Shown: piece after piece, positions 51,209-59,817 of the stretch
Layout of the letters: every line of letters begins with the position of its first letter
Position numbering within the stretch: the stretch's first letter is position 1
Source: CAWICD01 sp052267165
GTDB taxonomy: Bacteria > Vulcanimicrobiota > Vulcanimicrobiia > Vulcanimicrobiales > Vulcanimicrobiaceae
DNA: 64,000 bases
Direction of reading: 5' to 3'
Assembly: GCA_052267165.1 (NCBI GenBank)
Contig: JBKQHO010000007.1
Coordinates: 62,001-126,000 of the forward strand
The notes under the pieces: generated by a model
Told to the model about the DNA's origin: nothing
Seen by the model: only the letters and a program-made list of their open reading frames with translations
Databases searched by the model: none
Translations under genes and position numbers: made by a program

Positions 51209-51813
51209 GACCTCGCCCTTCAAAGAAACAAGAATGTTCGATCCTTTTCCGCGGACGGCAACGACGCTCCCCTGACGAACGAGCTAGCCTCGTGGAGCGA
51301 CTAAGAGCGAACTGAGGATACATGCAAACGACCTGCCCTTCGTTCACACGCTAAGGAATACGAAGACGCCAAGCGCCGTGCCCGATTGCCGCATTCGCTC
51401 AGTGGGCGGCTTCGTCGAAAGCGTGCGTTGCCTGTGCGCGGCAATCCGACCGTGGACACATGGGCGACCAGGCGGACATCGTTCCGCCAAGCAAGACCCG
51501 CACTTCGAACGGCGCCACGCACCAAGGACGGCCTCGACCTAGAGCAGCTCGCGCGGTGGAGCCGAGCAAGCGTCCGGCCTGGCCTGCGCTCGTTCGCTTT
51601 CCGGCTGCTGGGCCGTTCGCTACGAGCCTCTCCACGCGGCCGAGTCGAAAGGCGCGCACTCGCTCGCTCGTTCATTGAGCCGACCGAGCCGTGGACCTGG
51701 CGTTGCGAGGCCGTATGACCATTGCCGCATTGACCTTTGTCGATTGGCCAAATATAGTATGAAGAAGATACTTCATTGTCCCAATGGACAAGCCACCCAG
51801 AGGTTGTCACCCA
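51209..51813. other. intergenic region of about 600 bases
   Basis: Between the divergent thiolase and a small plus-strand gene. The first 500 bases have no frame with family similarity; overlapping Arg/Ser-rich frames on both strands look like chance. The last 100 bases are AT-rich and contain the palindromic site at 51758-51779 within a wider ATTGG...CCAAT inverted arrangement. Confidence 0.5.
51758..51779. promoter_or_regulatory. palindromic candidate operator, second copy
   Basis: ATGAAG (51759-51764), spacer AAGATA, CTTCAT (51771-51776): a perfect six-base inverted repeat. Twenty of 22 bases match 31579-31600. It lies 35 bases upstream of the hypothetical gene at 51814. Confidence 0.5.
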
Positions 51814-52155
51814 ATGGCCAGAAAGAACGGCGTCACGCACGCCCCTGCAAGCGACCCGCTAGCGAACCTTCGCGAGCAGTATGCCCAGATTCGACACGCG
51901 GCCGATTCGGCCGTCCGATTCGAAATCGAACGGGTCCGCGAGCGGCATCCCTATGCGAGCGAACCGGAGTTGCAGCGCATCGTCGCCAGCGCATGCCGGC
52001 CGTACCGCGCGAAAGAGAGCGCAGCGCTGCAGCAGCTCGTTGCCAAGCTCGACGAATGCGCTCGTGAGCTGCTCTTCAAGGAGACGCTCGACACGCACTT
52101 CATGCCGCGCCAGGTCGCGGAGCGCGTGCCGGCCGAGCTGGCCGGGGTCCTCTAG
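51814..52155 (+). CDS. hypothetical helical protein
   Basis: A 113-residue, charged, mainly helical protein (core REQYAQIRHAADSAVRFEIE; later FKETLDTHFMPRQVAERVPA). I recognise no family. ATG 51814 has AGAGG eleven bases upstream; ATG 51784 is an alternative. Its stop codon overlaps the stop codon of the convergent RuBisCO-like gene in a shared CTAG. The upstream palindrome suggests regulation. Confidence 0.6.
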   Translation: MARKNGVTHAPASDPLANLREQYAQIRHAADSAVRFEIERVRERHPYASEPELQRIVASACRPYRAKESAALQQLVAKLDECARELLFKETLDTHFMPRQVAERVPAELAGVL

Positions 52156-53273
52156 CGCGCGGGCGCACTGCTCGCGGCGCGCCCGTAGCCCACGACCCGC
52201 TCGACGAACTCGCGCGTGCGCTCGAGCAGCCGTTCCCGTGCGATCAGCAGGTTGCCGCCGATGAGCAGCATCGTGTCGCGACCGTAGAAGTCGAGCAACT
52301 CCTCGATCCGTTCGAGGCGCATTCCGCCGGCGGGCACGGGCAGCGCCGGCCGCAGCGCTCCGCAGGGTGCGCGCAACGCGCTAGCGATCTGCGCGCAGTC
52401 CTCGGGTGCGTACGCGAAGCGACCGCCGTAGTTGACGAAGATAACGGCGTCCGAACCGAAGAGCCGCAAGATCTCGCCGAAGAGCAGGGTGGGCGCCATG
52501 CGGGTCGCGCCGCCGAACGACGGATGCGCGAGATAGACGAACTCCGGAAACTCGTCGACCAAATCGGCGAAGGCCGGGAGTCCGATCACCATCGGCGCGA
52601 CCAGGACGGCGCGTACGCCCTCTTCGCGCGCGATGCGCGCTCGCTCGCGCAAGGCGCGCGGCGAACCGATGAGGTGGGGCGCGTAGAACGACGGCTTTCC
52701 GGTCTCGTCGCTCGCTCCACGGACGGCGCGCTGACAGGCGCGCACCCGCTCGACGAACGGCGAATAGGTCTGGTCGGCCATGCCGTGGTCGTCCTTGACG
52801 AAGTCGACGCCGGCTAGCGCGAAGGTGCGCGCGAGCCGCGTCAGTTCGGCGACGGGCAAACCCTGCGGCTTGAGCGCGGCGTTGGTCAACGGCCGTTTGG
52901 GCGCGCCGAGCAACGCGCGGATCCCCGCGATGCCGTGACGGGGACCGGGAAAACGAGCCAGCAACTCCGGCGGCAACGAGAGTCCGACGAACTGCACGTT
53001 GTCCCACAGCGAGCAGTTTCCGAAGATCATGTTGATCAGCTGAGCGGGGTCGTCGCCGATCGTCTGGGTCGCGATCTTCACGTCGACCCGGTAGCGCCGT
53101 TCGGCGACGGGCTCGATGGCGGCAACGCGCGCGACGATTTCCTCGAGCACCCGGCGGTCGGCGATCGCCTCGAGCGGACACTCGACGCTCTGCTCGTGGG
53201 CGAGCGCCTCGGCGCGCGCTTCGATGCGTTCGGGTTCGGAATCGATCAGATAGGTCGTGGTCAGCCAGGCCAT
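52152..53273 (-). CDS. RuBisCO-like protein (form IV)
   Basis: A 373-residue member of the RuBisCO large-subunit superfamily. The N-terminal domain starts MAWLTTTYLIDSEPERIEAR; the barrel has ALKPQGLP (Lys135, equivalent of the catalytic Lys175) and VDFVKDDHGMADQTYSPF. In true RuBisCO this second block is KDDE: the carbamylated Lys (Lys160) and one Asp remain, but the metal-ligand Glu is His163. Loop 6 (GKLEGE) is not recognisable and the P-site reads PAGGM and LLIGGN. CO2 fixation is therefore unlikely; an enolase, isomerase or decarboxylase role on a sugar-phosphate-like compound fits. ATG 53273. Confidence 0.85.
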   Translation of the reverse strand: MAWLTTTYLIDSEPERIEARAEALAHEQSVECPLEAIADRRVLEEIVARVAAIEPVAERRYRVDVKIATQTIGDDPAQLINMIFGNCSLWDNVQFVGLSLPPELLARFPGPRHGIAGIRALLGAPKRPLTNAALKPQGLPVAELTRLARTFALAGVDFVKDDHGMADQTYSPFVERVRACQRAVRGASDETGKPSFYAPHLIGSPRALRERARIAREEGVRAVLVAPMVIGLPAFADLVDEFPEFVYLAHPSFGGATRMAPTLLFGEILRLFGSDAVIFVNYGGRFAYAPEDCAQIASALRAPCGALRPALPVPAGGMRLERIEELLDFYGRDTMLLIGGNLLIARERLLERTREFVERVVGYGRAASSAPAR

Positions 53274-53400
53274 GCGAGCCCCTTCCCGGCGCCCTGGGAC
53301 GGCTCCCCGTCCGAGGACCGGCGAACAGGGTAGCGGTATATCGCCTACCCGACACCGCGCACGCTGCCGCAGGCAGCGACGCTCCCGACAGAGAGGCGAC

Positions 53401-54393
53401 ATGGATCTCGCAACGACCTACCTCGGTCTATCACTGCCCAGTCCGCTCGTCGCCTCGGCCGGCCCGCTCACGCTGAGCGTCGCGAACATCGAGCGTCTCG
53501 CCGCGTGCGGCGCAGGCGCCGTCGTGCTGCCGTCGATCTTTCAGGAGCAGATCGAGGCCGAGCAAGACGCGGTCGAGGCCCGACTGAGCACCGGAAGCGA
53601 CAGCCAGCCGGAAGCGTCGAGTTATTTCCCAAGCCTCAACTCGTATACGGTCGGCACGAAGCCGTATCTCGACGTCATCCGGCGGGCTCGCGCCGCCGTC
53701 GAGATTCCGATCATCGCCAGCCTCAACGGGACCACCGACGAAGGCTGGATCGAATTCGCCAAGCAGATCGAAGATGCGGGCGCGCACGCGCTCGAGCTCA
53801 ACGTCTTCTTCATCCCGGCCGACGCTGCGCTCGAAGCCGGCGACGTCGAACAGCGCTATCTCGATATCGTGCACAGCGTCAAGAGCACGGTCTCGCTGCC
53901 CGTGGCCGTCAAGCTCAATCCGTACTTCAGCGCGCCGCTGGCGCTCGCGCGCAAACTCAAAGAGGCCGGTGCCGACGGCTTGGTCCTCTTCAATCGCTTC
54001 TACGAGCCCGACATCGATCTCGAGACCCTCTCGCTGCAAAAGGATCTGCAGCTCAGCCGCAAGCAGGAGATCCGGCTGCCGCTCCTATGGACCGCCGTCT
54101 TCGCCGGCCGCGTCGACGTGTCGCTGGCAGCGACCAGCGGCGTCGAGACGTGGGAAGAGACCGTGAAATATCTGCTCGCGGGCGCCGACGTCGTGATGAC
54201 GACCTCCGCGCTGCTGCGCAACGGGGTCGACTACATGGCCGTGCTGGTCGACGGACTGGCGGCCTGGATGCAGGCTCGCCGTTTCGGAGCGATCTCCGAT
54301 TTCCGCGGCGCGCTCAGCCAGAAACGTGTCGGCGACCCCACCGCGTACGAGCGGGCCAACTACATCCAAGTTCTGCATAGCTATCGAAAGTGA
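53401..54393 (+). CDS. dihydroorotate-dehydrogenase-like flavoprotein
   Basis: A 330-residue TIM-barrel FMN protein of the DHOD superfamily. It starts LATTYLGLSLPSPLVASAGP and contains IIASLNGTTDEGWIEFAKQI, ALELNVFFIP, VAVKLNPYFS and the phosphate-binding end LLAGADVVMTTSALL. It lacks the catalytic Cys/Ser loop context of PyrD that I would expect, and such proteins are usually annotated DHOD-like and often accompany pyruvate:ferredoxin oxidoreductase genes (not seen here). ATG 53401 follows GAGAGGCGAC. It is divergent from the RuBisCO-like gene, with 127 bases between. Confidence 0.82.
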   Translation: MDLATTYLGLSLPSPLVASAGPLTLSVANIERLAACGAGAVVLPSIFQEQIEAEQDAVEARLSTGSDSQPEASSYFPSLNSYTVGTKPYLDVIRRARAAVEIPIIASLNGTTDEGWIEFAKQIEDAGAHALELNVFFIPADAALEAGDVEQRYLDIVHSVKSTVSLPVAVKLNPYFSAPLALARKLKEAGADGLVLFNRFYEPDIDLETLSLQKDLQLSRKQEIRLPLLWTAVFAGRVDVSLAATSGVETWEETVKYLLAGADVVMTTSALLRNGVDYMAVLVDGLAAWMQARRFGAISDFRGALSQKRVGDPTAYERANYIQVLHSYRK

Positions 54394-54406
54394 GTGCCGA
54401 TTGCCC

Positions 54407-55525
54407 ATGAGCCGGAACGTGCGGCCGATGCAACCTCTGGGGCTCTCGCAGGGCCTCGGGGCGACTACGCTCGCCGGCGCTGAAGACCTGGCGCGCAGCG
54501 TGGGTCGCAGCGCGCTGGTGCGCCTGGGCATGAACGAGTCGCCTTTCGGGCCGAGTCCTAAGGCACTCGCGGCAATCCGCGCGGAGTCGGAGCGCGCCAA
54601 CCGTTACGGCGATCCCTCGCTGCTCGATTTGCGAACGGCGCTGGCGGCACGCCACGGCGTGGAGCCCGAGAACATCACGATCGGTGCGGGCATCGACGAC
54701 CTGTTGAGTCTGATCGTGCGTGCCTACGTGCCCGCCGGCGGAACGGCAATCGCCGGCCTCGGAACGTTCCCGACCTTCGAGATGCACGTGACCGGCTGCG
54801 ACGCGAGCGTCGAGCGCGTGCCGTATCGTCCCGAAGGCCGGCTCGATCTCGTCGGCTTCGCCGCGGCGGCGCACCGCCTCGGCGGCGGCCTCATCTTCTT
54901 CCCGAATCCCGACAATCCAAGCGGTTCGGTGTATCCGTGGCGCGACGTCCTCGCATTCCTCGACTCGCTTCCCGACGACACGCTCGTCATCCACGACGAA
55001 GCCTACGCAAACTTCTTGCCGGCGCCCAAGCGGTTTCCGCTCGGCGCGCTCGATCCGCGCATGATCCGGGTGCGGACCTTCTCCAAGGAGTACGGGCTGG
55101 CGGGCATGCGCGTCGGCTACGCCCTTGGCACGGTCGAGGCGATCAAGGCGCTCAACGCGCTGCGCCAGCTCTATGGCGTTGGACGGATAGCGCAGATCGC
55201 CGCCCTCGCCGCGCTGGGCGACGACGCGTTCGTCGAGGACGTCGTGCGCCGCACGGCCGAGGGCAGGGCGGAATACGCCGCCCTGGGCAAGCGCCTCGGC
55301 GTACCGACGCTGGCCTCAACGACCAACTTCGTGCTGTTCGACTTCGGCAGCGTCGAACGGGCGAACGAGGCGCAAGGGGCGCTCGTGCGCCTCGGCTTCC
55401 ACGTTCGCAAACCGGGCTATCCCCCGCTTGATCGGTGTGTCCGCGTCAGCGTCGGCTCCCCGTCGGAGCGCGTGCAGTTCGCGCTAGCGCTCGAGTCGGT
55501 CGCCGCTCAGAGGGTAGCGGGCTGA
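54407..55525 (+). CDS. histidinol-phosphate aminotransferase-like PLP enzyme
   Basis: A 372-residue fold-type I aminotransferase. VRLGMNESPFGPSPKALAAI is the HisC N-terminal signature, FFPNPDNPSG and IHDEAYANF follow, and FSKEYGLAGMRVGYALG contains the PLP-binding Lys and Arg. CVRVSVGSPSERVQFALAL closes the fold. It may be HisC or an aromatic or broad aminotransferase; no other his gene is near. ATG 54407 lies 13 bases after the DHOD-like gene. A 20-base-apart GGTCCTCG/CGAGGACC hairpin follows the stop. Confidence 0.87.
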   Translation: MSRNVRPMQPLGLSQGLGATTLAGAEDLARSVGRSALVRLGMNESPFGPSPKALAAIRAESERANRYGDPSLLDLRTALAARHGVEPENITIGAGIDDLLSLIVRAYVPAGGTAIAGLGTFPTFEMHVTGCDASVERVPYRPEGRLDLVGFAAAAHRLGGGLIFFPNPDNPSGSVYPWRDVLAFLDSLPDDTLVIHDEAYANFLPAPKRFPLGALDPRMIRVRTFSKEYGLAGMRVGYALGTVEAIKALNALRQLYGVGRIAQIAALAALGDDAFVEDVVRRTAEGRAEYAALGKRLGVPTLASTTNFVLFDFGSVERANEAQGALVRLGFHVRKPGYPPLDRCVRVSVGSPSERVQFALALESVAAQRVAG

Positions 55526-55574
55526 AGGTCCTCGGGCCGGCGCAACCCTAAACGAGGACCAGCTTGTTCACACC

Positions 55575-55588
55575 CTTAAGCGCTTAAG
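55575..55588. promoter_or_regulatory. perfect 14-base palindrome
   Basis: CTTAAGCGCTTAAG, in the gap between the aminotransferase and STAS-like genes. Such a site could bind a dimeric regulator. No second copy is apparent in the window. Confidence 0.35.
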
Positions 55589-55641
55589 CGCATCCCCGGA
55601 GACGGCCTAGTCGCGTTCAGCATGTAGGGTCGATTCGCACC

Positions 55642-55670
55642 TTAACGTGCAGCCGCCGGCCAGGTACAAT
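55642..55670 (+). promoter_or_regulatory. candidate promoter of the STAS-like gene
   Basis: TTAACG (55642-55647), 17 bases, TACAAT (55665-55670). A CCCCT-AAATTC-AGGGG hairpin (55689-55704) lies just upstream of the start and could mask the ribosome site. Confidence 0.5.
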
Positions 55671-55719
55671 GCGCTTGACTTTGAGCCGCCCCTAAATTCA
55701 GGGGAGTCAGGCCGCGGAA

Positions 55720-56091
55720 ATGGCCATGGTACTGTCCTACCGGATCGACGATACGCCGCTGATTCGAATCGGAGGCGTGCTCGATCTGGCCGCGATTCGC
55801 CAGCTCGACCTCGCGATCGGCGGAGCCGACGCCGAACACGCGGTGTTGGTCGTCTTCGACGGCTGCGCACGCGTGGACCAGGCCGTGCTGAGCGTGCTCG
55901 CCCACCACCATCGCGAGACGGAAGGCCGGCTCATCTTCGTCGTGCCGGAGGACAGCAACGTCCTTCCGGCCGTGCGCCATGCCTCCGAGGAGCACCGGCT
56001 TCACGTCGTTCACTCGCTCGATGACGGCCTGCGCTGGGCACGCCTGATCAGCGCCTTCGGCTGGTCGTCGGCAGACGAACTGGCGCGGTAG
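55720..56091 (+). CDS. STAS-like domain protein
   Basis: A 123-residue protein with alternating beta and helix elements: LIRIGGVLDLAAIRQLDLAI, AVLVVFDGCARVDQAVLSVL, and a final helix near LDDGLRWARLI. The pattern resembles anti-anti-sigma/STAS domains, though the phosphorylatable Ser is replaced (RVDQAV). It may be a degenerate regulator. ATG 55720, with another ATG two codons later. No kinase or sigma factor is adjacent. Confidence 0.6.
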   Translation: MAMVLSYRIDDTPLIRIGGVLDLAAIRQLDLAIGGADAEHAVLVVFDGCARVDQAVLSVLAHHHRETEGRLIFVVPEDSNVLPAVRHASEEHRLHVVHSLDDGLRWARLISAFGWSSADELAR

Positions 56092-56154
56092 GAACGCCCA
56101 ACGCGCCTCGCGGCGGAATCGGCGACGCGCTTGTAGCATACTAGCGCACAGTCG

Positions 56155-56994
56155 ATGTCAGCACACAAGACCGAAAAAGAACCGGCCACCGACGGCAGCG
56201 CTTCGCCGCTGCGCGCTTTGACGCCCAAAGAGTACGAAAAAGAGCTCCGGCGCCTCCAAATCGAGCTGCTCCGCCTGGAGGAATGGGTTCGGCATCAGGG
56301 TTTACGAGTCGTCGTCATCTTCGAAGGCCGCGACACCGCCGGCAAAGGCGGCATGATCAAGCGGATCACGGCGATGCTCAACCCGCGCTTCTGCCGCGTG
56401 GTCGCCCTGCCCGCGCCGACCGAACGCGAACGCACGCAGTGGTACTTCCAGCGCTACGTCGCGCACCTGCCCTCGGCCGGCGAGATGGTCTTGTTCGACC
56501 GCAGCTGGTACAACCGCGCCGGCGTCGAGCACGTGATGGGCTTCTGCAGCGAGGACGAGTACGAAGAGTTCATGCGCACCTGTCCGCTGTTCGAGCGCAT
56601 GCTGATCCGTTCGGGAATCATTCTGATCAAGTACTGGCTTTCGGTCAGCGACGAAGAGCAAGAGCGCCGCTTCCAAGCTAGGATCAACGATCCGCGCAAG
56701 CGTTGGAAGCTCAGCCCGATGGATCTCCAAGCCCGCGCGCGCTACGTCGATTATTCCGAGGCGAAGGATCAGATGTTCGCCTACACGGACATCAAAGAAT
56801 CGCCCTGGTTCGTGGTCGAGACCGACAACAAGAAGAGCGCCCACTTGAACTTGATCGGGCACTTGCTCTCGCTGATTCCGTACGAATCCGTGCCGCACGA
56901 ACAGATCGTCGTACCGGGGCGCCAAAAGCGGGCCTATGAGCGGCCGCCCAAGGCGCTGCAAACGATGGTGCCGACGCGCTACGAGGTGGAGTGA
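56155..56994 (+). CDS. ppk2: polyphosphate kinase 2
   Basis: A 279-residue PPK2 enzyme that transfers phosphate between polyphosphate and nucleotides. Walker A FEGRDTAGKGGMIKRIT, the lid GERTQWYFQRYVAHLPSAGE-like region starting PTERERTQWYFQRY, and Walker B LFDRSWYNRAGVEHVMGFC are characteristic. A single PPK2 domain of this length with Asp in the GRDxAGKG motif fits class I, which favours phosphorylation of nucleoside diphosphates. ATG 56155. The CBS gene starts three bases after its stop. Confidence 0.93.
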   Translation: MSAHKTEKEPATDGSASPLRALTPKEYEKELRRLQIELLRLEEWVRHQGLRVVVIFEGRDTAGKGGMIKRITAMLNPRFCRVVALPAPTERERTQWYFQRYVAHLPSAGEMVLFDRSWYNRAGVEHVMGFCSEDEYEEFMRTCPLFERMLIRSGIILIKYWLSVSDEEQERRFQARINDPRKRWKLSPMDLQARARYVDYSEAKDQMFAYTDIKESPWFVVETDNKKSAHLNLIGHLLSLIPYESVPHEQIVVPGRQKRAYERPPKALQTMVPTRYEVE

Positions 56995-56997
56995 GCG

Positions 56998-57402
56998 ATG
57001 CGAGTGAGCGATCTGCCGATCAATCCGCTGCTCTCGGTTGCGCCCGAGGCGAGCCTCGCCGAGGTTGCGCGTCGGATGCGCGTCGAGGATTGCGGTTCGG
57101 CCGCGGTGATGAGCGGCGGCCGGCTTCTCGGCATCGTCACCGAGCGCGATCTCGTCCAAGCCATCGCCGACGGCATCGACCCGCGGGAGACGACCGCGGG
57201 GCTCTTCATGTCGGAGGATCCTGTTACGGCGAGCCCGACCGACGACGTCGCCGTGGTGGCGATGCGGATGGTCGCGCTCGGCATCCGGCATTTGCCCGTC
57301 CTCGACGCGGCCGGAACGCCGATCGGCATGCTGTCGGCGCGCGGCCTGGTCGCAGCGCTCGAAAGCCCGCCCGCGGCGGCAGCGAAGGACGCGAGCGTCT
57401 AG
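56998..57402 (+). CDS. tandem CBS-domain protein
   Basis: A 134-residue protein made of two CBS motifs, SLAEVARRMRVEDCGSAAVM with GIVTERDLVQAI, and VAVVAMRMVALGIRHLPVL with GMLSARGLVAAL. CBS pairs bind adenine nucleotides and sense energy charge. Placed directly behind ppk2, it could sense ATP/AMP in polyphosphate metabolism (inference). ATG 56998. Confidence 0.9.
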   Translation: MRVSDLPINPLLSVAPEASLAEVARRMRVEDCGSAAVMSGGRLLGIVTERDLVQAIADGIDPRETTAGLFMSEDPVTASPTDDVAVVAMRMVALGIRHLPVLDAAGTPIGMLSARGLVAALESPPAAAAKDASV

Positions 57403-57417
57403 GCGCTCGGGCGGTTC

Positions 57418-58398
57418 ATGAGCCCCAGCGTTGCGTTGTTCGGCGCCGCCGGCGCCATCGGGAAGAGCGTCGCGGCCACGCTACGCGCGCAGGGAACGCC
57501 GTACCGCGTCGTCGGCCGTTCCCACGAGGCGTTGCAGCGATCGTTCGGCTCGGACCCGCTGGCCGAGGTCGTCACCTGGAATCCCGACGACGAGCATTCG
57601 ATCGAGGCGGCGGCGCACAGCATCGAGACGATCGTTTACCTCGTCGGCGTGCCCTATTGGCAGTTCGAGCTTCATCCAATCCTGATGAAACGGACGTTGC
57701 GAGGCGCGCGCGCCGCCGGCGTGGCGAACATCGTGCTGGTCGGCACCGTCTATCCGTTCGGGCTGCCGCGCAGCGACCGCGTGACCGAAGACCACCCGCG
57801 CGAGCCGCAGACCTTCAAAGGCCGCATGCGCAAAGTGCAGGAGGATCTGCTGCTGGCCTGCGACGCCGCGCGGACCGTGCACGGGACGATCCTTCGCCTG
57901 CCGGACTTCTTCGGCCCCGACGGCGACCGGAGTCTGCTGTACGGCGTCTTCCGAGCCGCCCTCGACGGGAAGACGGCGCAACTGATCGGCAAGCTCGATC
58001 TGCCACACCAATACGTGTTCACGCCCGACGTGGGACCGGTCGTGCTCGCTTTGGCCAACGAACCGCGCGCTTTTGGACGGAGCTGGAACTTCGCAGGCTC
58101 GGGCGTCATCCAGCAGCGCGAACTCGTGCGCCGCATCTTCGCCGAGGCGGGTACGCCGCTCAAGACGATGACGGTCAACAAGACGATGCTGCGCGCGATC
58201 GGCATCTTCAACAAGCTGCTCCGCGAGCTCGTCGAGATGTACTACTTGCAAACGAACCCGGTGATCCTCGACGATTCCGCGCTGAGCGGGCTCCTCGGCA
58301 CCGTCCACGCGACACCGTACGACGAAGCGATCCGGCTCACGCTGGCCAGCATGCGCAAGGCCGACGAGCAGCGATCAACAGCGTCTTCGCGCTCCTAG
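57418..58398 (+). CDS. NAD(P)-dependent epimerase/dehydratase-like SDR protein
   Basis: A 326-residue extended-SDR protein. VALFGAAGAIGKSVAATL is the Rossmann nucleotide loop, IVLVGTVYPFGLPRSD holds the region of the catalytic Ser/Tyr, GTILRLPDFFGPDG and NFAGSGVIQQRELV complete the substrate domain. The Tyr-x-x-x-Lys is not in its usual form (GRMRKVQED), so catalysis is uncertain. The C-terminus is followed by degenerate 26-base repeats that begin within its last codons. ATG 57418, 15 bases after the CBS gene. Confidence 0.83.
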   Translation: MSPSVALFGAAGAIGKSVAATLRAQGTPYRVVGRSHEALQRSFGSDPLAEVVTWNPDDEHSIEAAAHSIETIVYLVGVPYWQFELHPILMKRTLRGARAAGVANIVLVGTVYPFGLPRSDRVTEDHPREPQTFKGRMRKVQEDLLLACDAARTVHGTILRLPDFFGPDGDRSLLYGVFRAALDGKTAQLIGKLDLPHQYVFTPDVGPVVLALANEPRAFGRSWNFAGSGVIQQRELVRRIFAEAGTPLKTMTVNKTMLRAIGIFNKLLRELVEMYYLQTNPVILDDSALSGLLGTVHATPYDEAIRLTLASMRKADEQRSTASSRS

Positions 58399-58466
58399 TT
58401 TCGTGACCGGCGGCGTCGAGCTCGTAGCTTCGTCACCGCGCTTCGCGCTCGTAGCTTTGCTAGCCC
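58385..58466. repeat. degenerate 26-base tandem repeat
   Basis: Three imperfect copies with the core CGCTCGTAGCTTCGTCACCG (58385-58410, 58415-58440, 58441-58466). The first includes the stop codon of the epimerase-like gene. Confidence 0.6.
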
Positions 58467-58734
58467 AGGGCCCGGACCCGGAGCGGCTACGTCTTGTTAA
58501 GGCGGATGCTCCGCGCTCGCCCCGCCAACGACGCTCCATTCGCGGACGCGCCAGGCTTTAACTTTGACAAGGCCAGCGGATGCCCTCGAGCTCGACGTTC
58601 CAGCGCCGGGGGACGTTCCGCGGCCGATCGGTCATGTTTTCTTGCTCATATGACAGGTATCGCGTCGTCGTTCGGACCGGCTGCAAGACTGCCATGGCGT
58701 CGCGCGCAAGAGGCCGTGGTATGAGGACCGCGCG
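58399..58734. other. intergenic region between epimerase-like and alkyltransferase genes
   Basis: 336 bases. The first part holds the degenerate tandem repeat. The remainder has no coding frame I can support on either strand and no clear terminator. Confidence 0.5.
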
Positions 58735-59256
58735 GTGATCGACCTGCTGCTCGACCGAGTCGACTCCCCCGTAGGCGAACTTCTCGTCGTCAGCGACGGA
58801 AATGCCCTGCTTGCCCTCGACTACGCCGGCTACGAGCCGCGCATGGAAGCGTTGCTCCGCAGGCGCTTCGGTGAAATCGGGCTGCGGCCCGCCCGCGACC
58901 CATGCGCAATAAATTCGCGTCTGAACGCATACTTCGAAGGCGATCTCAGCGCGATCGAGCCGATCCCCGTTGGGACCGGCGGCACGTCCTTCCAGCATGA
59001 AGTGTGGTCGGAATTACGCCGCATCGCGCCCGGTTCGAGCATTACCTACGGCGAGCTCGCAGCGCGCCTCGGCCGCAGCCCGACTGCAAGCCGCGCCGTC
59101 GGGCTGGCCAACTCGCTGAACCCGATCGCGATCGTCATCCCCTGCCACCGCGTAATCGGAGCCAACGCACAGCTGACCGGTTATGCCGGCGGACTCGAAA
59201 GGAAAGACTGGCTGCTGCACCACGAGGGCGCGCAACTCCCACTCCTGCAACGCTAA
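58735..59256 (+). CDS. methylated-DNA-[protein]-cysteine S-methyltransferase
   Basis: A 173-residue suicide DNA-repair protein of the Ogt/MGMT type. The methyl-accepting Cys137 is in IVIPCHRVIG, preceded by the DNA-binding helix SPTASRAVGLANSLNP (with the Arg finger) and SFQHEVWSELRRIAPGSSITYGE. The N-terminal domain is short and lacks an Ada regulatory part. GTG start at 58735; no ATG is available in this frame. Confidence 0.92.
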   Translation: MIDLLLDRVDSPVGELLVVSDGNALLALDYAGYEPRMEALLRRRFGEIGLRPARDPCAINSRLNAYFEGDLSAIEPIPVGTGGTSFQHEVWSELRRIAPGSSITYGELAARLGRSPTASRAVGLANSLNPIAIVIPCHRVIGANAQLTGYAGGLERKDWLLHHEGAQLPLLQR

Positions 59257-59284
59257 GCCCGCACCAAACTTCCGCACCTAATTA

Positions 59285-59328
59285 AGGTCGTGTCGCCAGG
59301 CTGCGCCGCGCTTGGAGGTCGTGTCGCC
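59285..59328. repeat. 13-base direct repeat
   Basis: AGGTCGTGTCGCC occurs at 59285-59297 and again at 59316-59328, in the gap between the convergent alkyltransferase and VOC genes. Confidence 0.6.
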
Positions 59329-59382
59329 TTGCCGCGCCTCAGCCGAGAAGACCGCGTCGCGCTTCCGTGCAGCGCCTCGAAG

Positions 59383-59817
59383 TTAGCCGGACACCTCGGG
59401 TCGATACGTCCCGAACGACCAGGGATGGCCTTCCAGATCGAGCGCGGCGAAGTCGTGCGACCCGTAGTCCGTATCGTGCAAGCCTTGCGTGATGCGCGCA
59501 CCTGCCGCCGTCGCGCGCGCGTGCAATGCATCGACAGCCGCCGCGTCCGGCAGCGCAACATAAAACGCACCCGTCACCGCGTTGATCTGCTGAGGCGAGC
59601 GCACCAGAGACCCGTCGTCGCGGCTGCTGCCAAGCATGATCATGTTACCCGCGATCACCAACTCCGCATGCATGACCGCCCCATCCGGTCCATCGTAAAC
59701 GACGTGCGGCTGCGCCCCAAAAGCCTTCTCCAGCCACGCAATCGCTCCACGCGCATCCACGTACCGAACAGCCGGGAAGACCGTCTGCTTGACCGAACCC
59801 ATCGCCTGCGTACTCAT
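59383..59817 (-). CDS. VOC (glyoxalase/bleomycin-resistance) superfamily protein, PhnB-like
   Basis: A 144-residue protein of two beta-alpha-beta-beta-beta modules: VRYVDARGAIAWLEKAFGAQ, AVMHAELVIAGNMIMLGSS, and ATAAGARITQGLHDTDYG with LEGHPWSFGTY at the end. His in MHAEL and Glu in LEGHPW are likely metal ligands. Substrate unknown; the family includes dioxygenases and resistance proteins. ATG 59817. Confidence 0.87.
   Translation of the reverse strand: MSTQAMGSVKQTVFPAVRYVDARGAIAWLEKAFGAQPHVVYDGPDGAVMHAELVIAGNMIMLGSSRDDGSLVRSPQQINAVTGAFYVALPDAAAVDALHARATAAGARITQGLHDTDYGSHDFAALDLEGHPWSFGTYRPEVSG

Noticed and set aside
51301..51840. 179-codon minus-strand open frame
   Set aside because: Arg/Ser-rich, no family similarity, crosses the palindromic site and the small gene on the other strand.
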